Positions 42,876 through 46,274 of a DNA stretch of 46,274 nt are shown here, piece by piece. The stretch spans positions 1 through 46,274 of the forward strand of contig SVES01000027.1 of NCBI GenBank assembly GCA_015057305.1, written 5' to 3'. The first letter of the stretch is position 1; every line of letters begins with the position of its first letter. Source of the stretch: Pseudobutyrivibrio ruminis. Its GTDB lineage: Bacteria; Bacillota; Clostridia; Lachnospirales; Lachnospiraceae. Made by a program: the position numbers and the translations under genes. The notes beneath the pieces are model-generated. The model worked only from the letters and a program-made list of their open reading frames with translations, did no database searches and was not told the DNA's origin.

Positions 42876-43787
42876 ATGTTAGACGTTTGTTTGTTAGGTA
42901 CGGCAGGCATGATGCCGCTTCCTAATCGCTGGCTCACCTCCTGCTTATTCAGATTTAATGGAGAGGGGCTACTGATAGATTGCGGAGAGGGTACTCAAGT
43001 TGCTTTGAGGGAGGCAGGCTTTTCCCCTTATCCCATATCTATTATCTGCATTACCCATTACCATGCTGACCATGTTAGCGGATTGCCAGGATTGCTTTTG
43101 TCCATGGGCAATTCAGATAGAACTGATCCAATTACCATTGTAGGACCAAAGGGACTTGAGCGAGTTGTTAACTCCCTTAGGATTATTGCACCAGAGCTAC
43201 CATTTGAAATTAGATTTCATGAACTTACATCAGATGAAGAACATTTTGAGATACTTGGATATCAGCTTCATGCCTTCAAAGTGAACCACAATGTTTTATG
43301 CTATGGTTATACTGTAAGCATACCTCGAAAGGGCAGATTTGATGTGGAAATGGCTCAAAAATTGGGTCTGCCTGTTCAATTGTGGAATCCTCTACAAAAG
43401 GGCAACAATGTGGAATTTGAAGGAAAGCTGTATACGCCTGATATGGTTATGGGTCAGGCTAGAAAAGGACTGAAGGTCACTTATTGTACTGATACCAGAC
43501 CTACTAAGTCACTTGTTTTGGCAGCAGCAGATTCAGATTTACTGATTTGCGAAGGCATGTATGCTGAAGAGGATAAGCTTTCTAAGGCAAAGCAAAATAA
43601 ACATATGACCTTTTACGAGGCGGCTAAAGTTGCAAAGGATGCAGCAGTAAAGGAACTGTGGCTCACTCACTTTTCACCGTCTATGACAGGACATAAACGA
43701 TATATGAAGGCTGTTAGAGAAATATTCCCAGCAGCTTATTTGGGGGAAGATGGCAAGTTTTTAGAACTTGATTTTTCGGAGGAGTAA
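42876..43787 (+). CDS. rnz: Ribonuclease Z (tRNA 3' endonuclease)
   Basis: A 303-aa metallo-beta-lactamase-fold RNase that trims tRNA 3' ends. Metal motif THYHADHVSGLPGLL, later CTDTRP and LTHFSPSMTGHKRY. The nearby tRNA-Ser and tRNA-Gln genes lack or cannot be shown to encode CCA, consistent with a need for this enzyme. Starts 33 bases after rimI. Confidence 0.92.
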   Translation: MLDVCLLGTAGMMPLPNRWLTSCLFRFNGEGLLIDCGEGTQVALREAGFSPYPISIICITHYHADHVSGLPGLLLSMGNSDRTDPITIVGPKGLERVVNSLRIIAPELPFEIRFHELTSDEEHFEILGYQLHAFKVNHNVLCYGYTVSIPRKGRFDVEMAQKLGLPVQLWNPLQKGNNVEFEGKLYTPDMVMGQARKGLKVTYCTDTRPTKSLVLAAADSDLLICEGMYAEEDKLSKAKQNKHMTFYEAAKVAKDAAVKELWLTHFSPSMTGHKRYMKAVREIFPAAYLGEDGKFLELDFSEE

Positions 43788-43788
43788 A

Positions 43789-44373
43789 ATGAGAAAGGTA
43801 CTGCGAATAGGTATAGCGGTAATCTGTATGGTGTCACTTGTAGTGGGGTACTATGCTTATTTGTCAAAGCGAAATGACTCGGCGCAGGTTGATGACAATA
43901 TTGAGCTTTCAGAAGTTCAGGCGATAATATCCAAAAATTTTTCAAGGGAGTATCCTGCAACACCGAGGGCTGTTGTTAAATGGTACAATCGTATAATCAC
44001 TGCTTATTATGGTGAGGAGTTTACCCAGGAGGAGCTTGAAAAAATGGCCGACCAGGCCAGATATCTTATGGATGATGAGCTTTTGCAGTATAATCCTAGG
44101 GATACCTATATCGCGTCTCTTACATTAGAAATAGAAGATTATCACAATAGATCACGGACAATCGTTTCAAGTACTGTTAGCGATTCTAATGAAGTACAAT
44201 ACAAAAAGGTAAATGGCTATGATTGCGCATTTTTGTCAACCTACTATTTTATTAGAGAGGGAAGTTCCTATGATAGGACTTACGAGGATTTCTGTCTAAG
44301 AAAGGATGAAAATGGCAATTGGAAAATACTTACTTGGAGACTGTCCTCAGAGGATACAATAAATGGATACTAA
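43789..44373 (+). CDS. Membrane-anchored hypothetical protein
   Basis: A 194-aa protein. ATG at 43789 ([25 protein letters not shown]) has GGAGG four bases upstream, within the end of rnz. One N-terminal helix probably anchors it, with the rest outside the cell. The mature part ([42 protein letters not shown]) resembles Lachnospiraceae proteins of unknown function found beside rnz and tsaD. It overlaps tsaD by 11 bases. No catalytic motif is seen. Confidence 0.8.
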   Translation: MRKVLRIGIAVICMVSLVVGYYAYLSKRNDSAQVDDNIELSEVQAIISKNFSREYPATPRAVVKWYNRIITAYYGEEFTQEELEKMADQARYLMDDELLQYNPRDTYIASLTLEIEDYHNRSRTIVSSTVSDSNEVQYKKVNGYDCAFLSTYYFIREGSSYDRTYEDFCLRKDENGNWKILTWRLSSEDTINGY

Positions 44374-45388
44374 AGAAATTAAAATATTGGCAATAGAAAG
44401 CTCATGCGATGAAACTGCAGCAGCTGTTGTGGTTAATGGCAGAGATGTTAGAAGTAATATCATATCTACTCAGATTCCACTACACACTCTGTATGGTGGA
44501 GTTGTTCCAGAAATTGCTTCAAGAAAACATATAGAAAGAATTAATCAGGTTATCGAACAGGCTTTGGAAGAGGCTGATATGTCTTTGTCTGATATGGATG
44601 CAATTGCTGTTACTTATGGACCTGGTTTAGTTGGAGCGTTGTTAGTTGGAGTTGCTGAGGCTAAAGCTATAGCATTTGCAGAAAATTTGCCTCTTATTGG
44701 AGTACATCATATAGAAGGGCACATTAGTGCCAATTATATAGAGAATAAACAACTTACTCCACCATTTTTATGTCTTGTAGTTTCTGGCGGTCATACTCAT
44801 CTTGTACGAGTTGTGGATTATGGTAAATACGAAATCCTTGGACGCACCAGAGATGATGCTGCTGGAGAAGCCTTTGACAAAGTGGCCCGTGCTATAGGAT
44901 TAGGATATCCAGGTGGCCCCAAAATCGAAAAGGCCGCATTAGAGGGAAATCCACAAGCAATTCAATTCACTCGTCCAAAGGTATCGGATGGAGTTTATGA
45001 TTTTTCCTTTAGTGGACTTAAGTCTCAGGTCTTAAATTATATAAATGGTGCCCAAATGAAGGGTGAGACTATCAATGATAAGGATATAGCCGCCTCCTTC
45101 CAGCAGACGGTGATAGATACGTTATGTGAACATGCTGAACTTGCAATAGATGAGTTTGGAATGGATAAATTTGCCATTGCAGGTGGTGTTGCATCTAATC
45201 AAACACTTAGAGCAGCAATGGAGGATATGTGCAGTAGGAAAGGTGTAAGCTTTTATCATCCGTCTCCAATACTGTGTACAGATAATGCTGCTATGATTGG
45301 TGCAGCAGGATACTACGAATTTTTGGCAGGTAAAAGAGATGGTTGGGATTTAAATGCCATACCTAATCTCAAATTAGGAGAACGATAA
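44363..45388 (+). CDS. tsaD: tRNA N6-threonylcarbamoyladenosine transferase TsaD
   Basis: A 341-aa catalytic t6A enzyme. ASKHA motifs [34 protein letters not shown], the metal-binding [11 protein letters not shown] (two His), and [13 protein letters not shown] and [13 protein letters not shown] are present. The length is standard. Confidence 0.98.
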   Translation: MDTKEIKILAIESSCDETAAAVVVNGRDVRSNIISTQIPLHTLYGGVVPEIASRKHIERINQVIEQALEEADMSLSDMDAIAVTYGPGLVGALLVGVAEAKAIAFAENLPLIGVHHIEGHISANYIENKQLTPPFLCLVVSGGHTHLVRVVDYGKYEILGRTRDDAAGEAFDKVARAIGLGYPGGPKIEKAALEGNPQAIQFTRPKVSDGVYDFSFSGLKSQVLNYINGAQMKGETINDKDIAASFQQTVIDTLCEHAELAIDEFGMDKFAIAGGVASNQTLRAAMEDMCSRKGVSFYHPSPILCTDNAAMIGAAGYYEFLAGKRDGWDLNAIPNLKLGER

Positions 45389-45390
45389 TA

Positions 45391-46080
45391 ATGAACAAAT
45401 TTACAGCAATTGTACTTGCAGCTGGTAGTGGTAAGCGCATGGAGCAGGATATACCCAAGCAATATATGAACATAGGTGGGGCTCCACTTATGTCTCATTG
45501 TCTTAGAACCTTTCAGGAGAGCAAGGTTACTCAAATTGTGCTTGTTGTTGCTCCGGGAGATGTTGAAAAGTGCCGTAAAGAAATAATCGAACGCTATCAT
45601 ATTGATAAATGTATAGCGATAGTTGAAGGCGGAGAAGAACGCTATGATTCTGTCTATGCTGGGTTAAAGGCAATCAATGATGGATATGTGTTGATACATG
45701 ATTGTGCAAGAGCATTTGTTTCTATAGATATAATACATAGATGCATGTCTGCGGTTGCTCTATATGAATCATGCGTAGTTGGTATGCCATCAAAAGATAC
45801 AGTTAAGCTGACAGACAGCCATAGAAAAGTATTGGATACTCCTGATAGGAGTAATGTCTGGATAGTGCAGACTCCTCAATGCTTCGAGTATAACCTTATA
45901 CGTGGGGCATATGATAAAGTTATAGCCAATGCTGACACAACAATTACTGATGATGCAATGATAGTAGAGCTTGCTACAGACCATGATGTTCACATGATAG
46001 AAGGCTCATATATGAACATAAAAGTAACCACTCCAGAGGACGCAGCTTTTGGGGAAGCGATACTAAAAAATCGTCGCTAA
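45391..46080 (+). CDS. ispD: 2-C-methyl-D-erythritol 4-phosphate cytidylyltransferase
   Basis: A 229-aa nucleotidyltransferase of the MEP isoprenoid pathway. CTP-binding VLAAGSGKRMEQDIPKQYM, VLIHDCARAFVS, GMPSKDTVKL and the C-terminal ITDDAMIVEL and IKVTTPEDAAFGEAIL are diagnostic. It starts two bases after tsaD and is probably the last gene of the operon. Confidence 0.96.
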   Translation: MNKFTAIVLAAGSGKRMEQDIPKQYMNIGGAPLMSHCLRTFQESKVTQIVLVVAPGDVEKCRKEIIERYHIDKCIAIVEGGEERYDSVYAGLKAINDGYVLIHDCARAFVSIDIIHRCMSAVALYESCVVGMPSKDTVKLTDSHRKVLDTPDRSNVWIVQTPQCFEYNLIRGAYDKVIANADTTITDDAMIVELATDHDVHMIEGSYMNIKVTTPEDAAFGEAILKNRR

Positions 46081-46143
46081 AAATGAGCTTTTGTCGTAAT
46101 TTTCTGAATATGGGAATTTTAGAAAAAATTTCCAATTTTGTTG

Positions 46144-46172
46144 TTGACAATAACGTACCTAGATGCTATTAT
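46144..46172 (+). promoter_or_regulatory. Promoter of tRNA-Ser
   Basis: TTGACA (46144-46149) and TATTAT (46167-46172), 17 bases apart, 27 bases before the tRNA. Confidence 0.8.
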
Positions 46173-46198
46173 ACATATCGTGCTTGAGAGAGACACAC

Positions 46199-46274
46199 GG
46201 AGAGGTATCGAAGTGGTCATAACGAGGCGGTCTTGAAAACCGTTTGTCCGCAAGGGCGCGTGGGTTCGAATCCC
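46199..46274 (+). tRNA. tRNA-Ser (anticodon UGA), cut by the window end
   Basis: The sequence starts GGAGAGGTATCGAAGTGGT, has anticodon stem GCGGT/ACCGT with loop CTTGAAA (anticodon TGA), a long variable arm (TTGTCCGCAAGGGCGC) and the start of the T arm GTGGGTTCGAATCCC. The long variable arm is typical of tRNA-Ser. The 3' acceptor arm is missing. Confidence 0.93.

Overview
The window is AT-rich Gram-positive DNA. Gene content and protein style point to a Clostridia member of the Lachnospiraceae (Butyrivibrio/Pseudobutyrivibrio-like). The evidence is strong GGAGG-type ribosome sites, CvfB, a PucR-type regulator beside ftsEX, a programmed-frameshift prfB, the GlpP antiterminator, a three-gene glycerol-3-phosphate oxidoreductase set ending in DUF1667, and a Cas13a that resembles, from memory, the one from Lachnospiraceae bacterium NK4A179. 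The genus is an inference.

Bases 1-14800 are an accessory (defence/mobile-like) region. Two overlapping WYL-domain regulators on the minus strand (the first cut by the window edge) diverge from a plus-strand operon. That operon holds a 762-aa DUF3800-like protein with a helical-repeat C-terminus, then a 1344-aa Cas13a (type VI-A effector; HEPN motifs at R529-H534 and R1133-H1138). Directly after cas13a lies debris of a reverse transcriptase gene, then a 10-repeat/9-spacer CRISPR array. Its last repeat is converted into an intrinsic terminator. No cas1 or cas2 is present. All nine spacers read as open frames on the strand complementary to the crRNA, and two contain a Shine-Dalgarno plus ATG. 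So the array looks directed against mRNAs and may have been built from RNA by a now-lost RT-Cas1. After about 560 bp of gene debris comes a 682-aa protein with DHH-phosphoesterase-like motifs and a CorA-like two-helix membrane tail. It is followed by a compact three-gene unit: a 108-aa unknown, an intact ClpP-type serine protease, and a soluble VirD4/TraG-type ATPase. This unit is the best candidate for an undescribed system besides the Cas13a locus.

Bases 14800-30800 are core chromosome. In order: a class A penicillin-binding protein; a YigZ-family protein; tRNA-Gln(CUG); acyl-ACP thioesterase-cvfB-ridA-trxB; a secreted SH3/NlpC-P60 hydrolase; a 650-bp AT-rich intergenic stretch with three DnaA boxes; the operon pucR-type regulator-ftsE-ftsX-S41 protease-prfB; then a threonine-branch set (ACT protein, homoserine dehydrogenase, ThrH).

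Bases 30800-37220 form a glycerol/glycerophosphodiester module: GDPD, glpP, glpK and a two-flavoprotein plus DUF1667 glycerol-3-phosphate oxidoreductase. Two look-alike RNA leaders, one before glpP and one before the oxidoreductase genes, are probable GlpP antitermination sites.

Bases 37260-46274 hold an acyltransferase-3 membrane protein, tex, a short candidate small RNA with near-perfect promoter and terminator, a YcxB-like protein, and a tightly packed t6A/housekeeping operon (tsaE, tsaB, rimI, rnz, a membrane-anchored unknown, tsaD, ispD). The window ends inside a tRNA-Ser(UGA).
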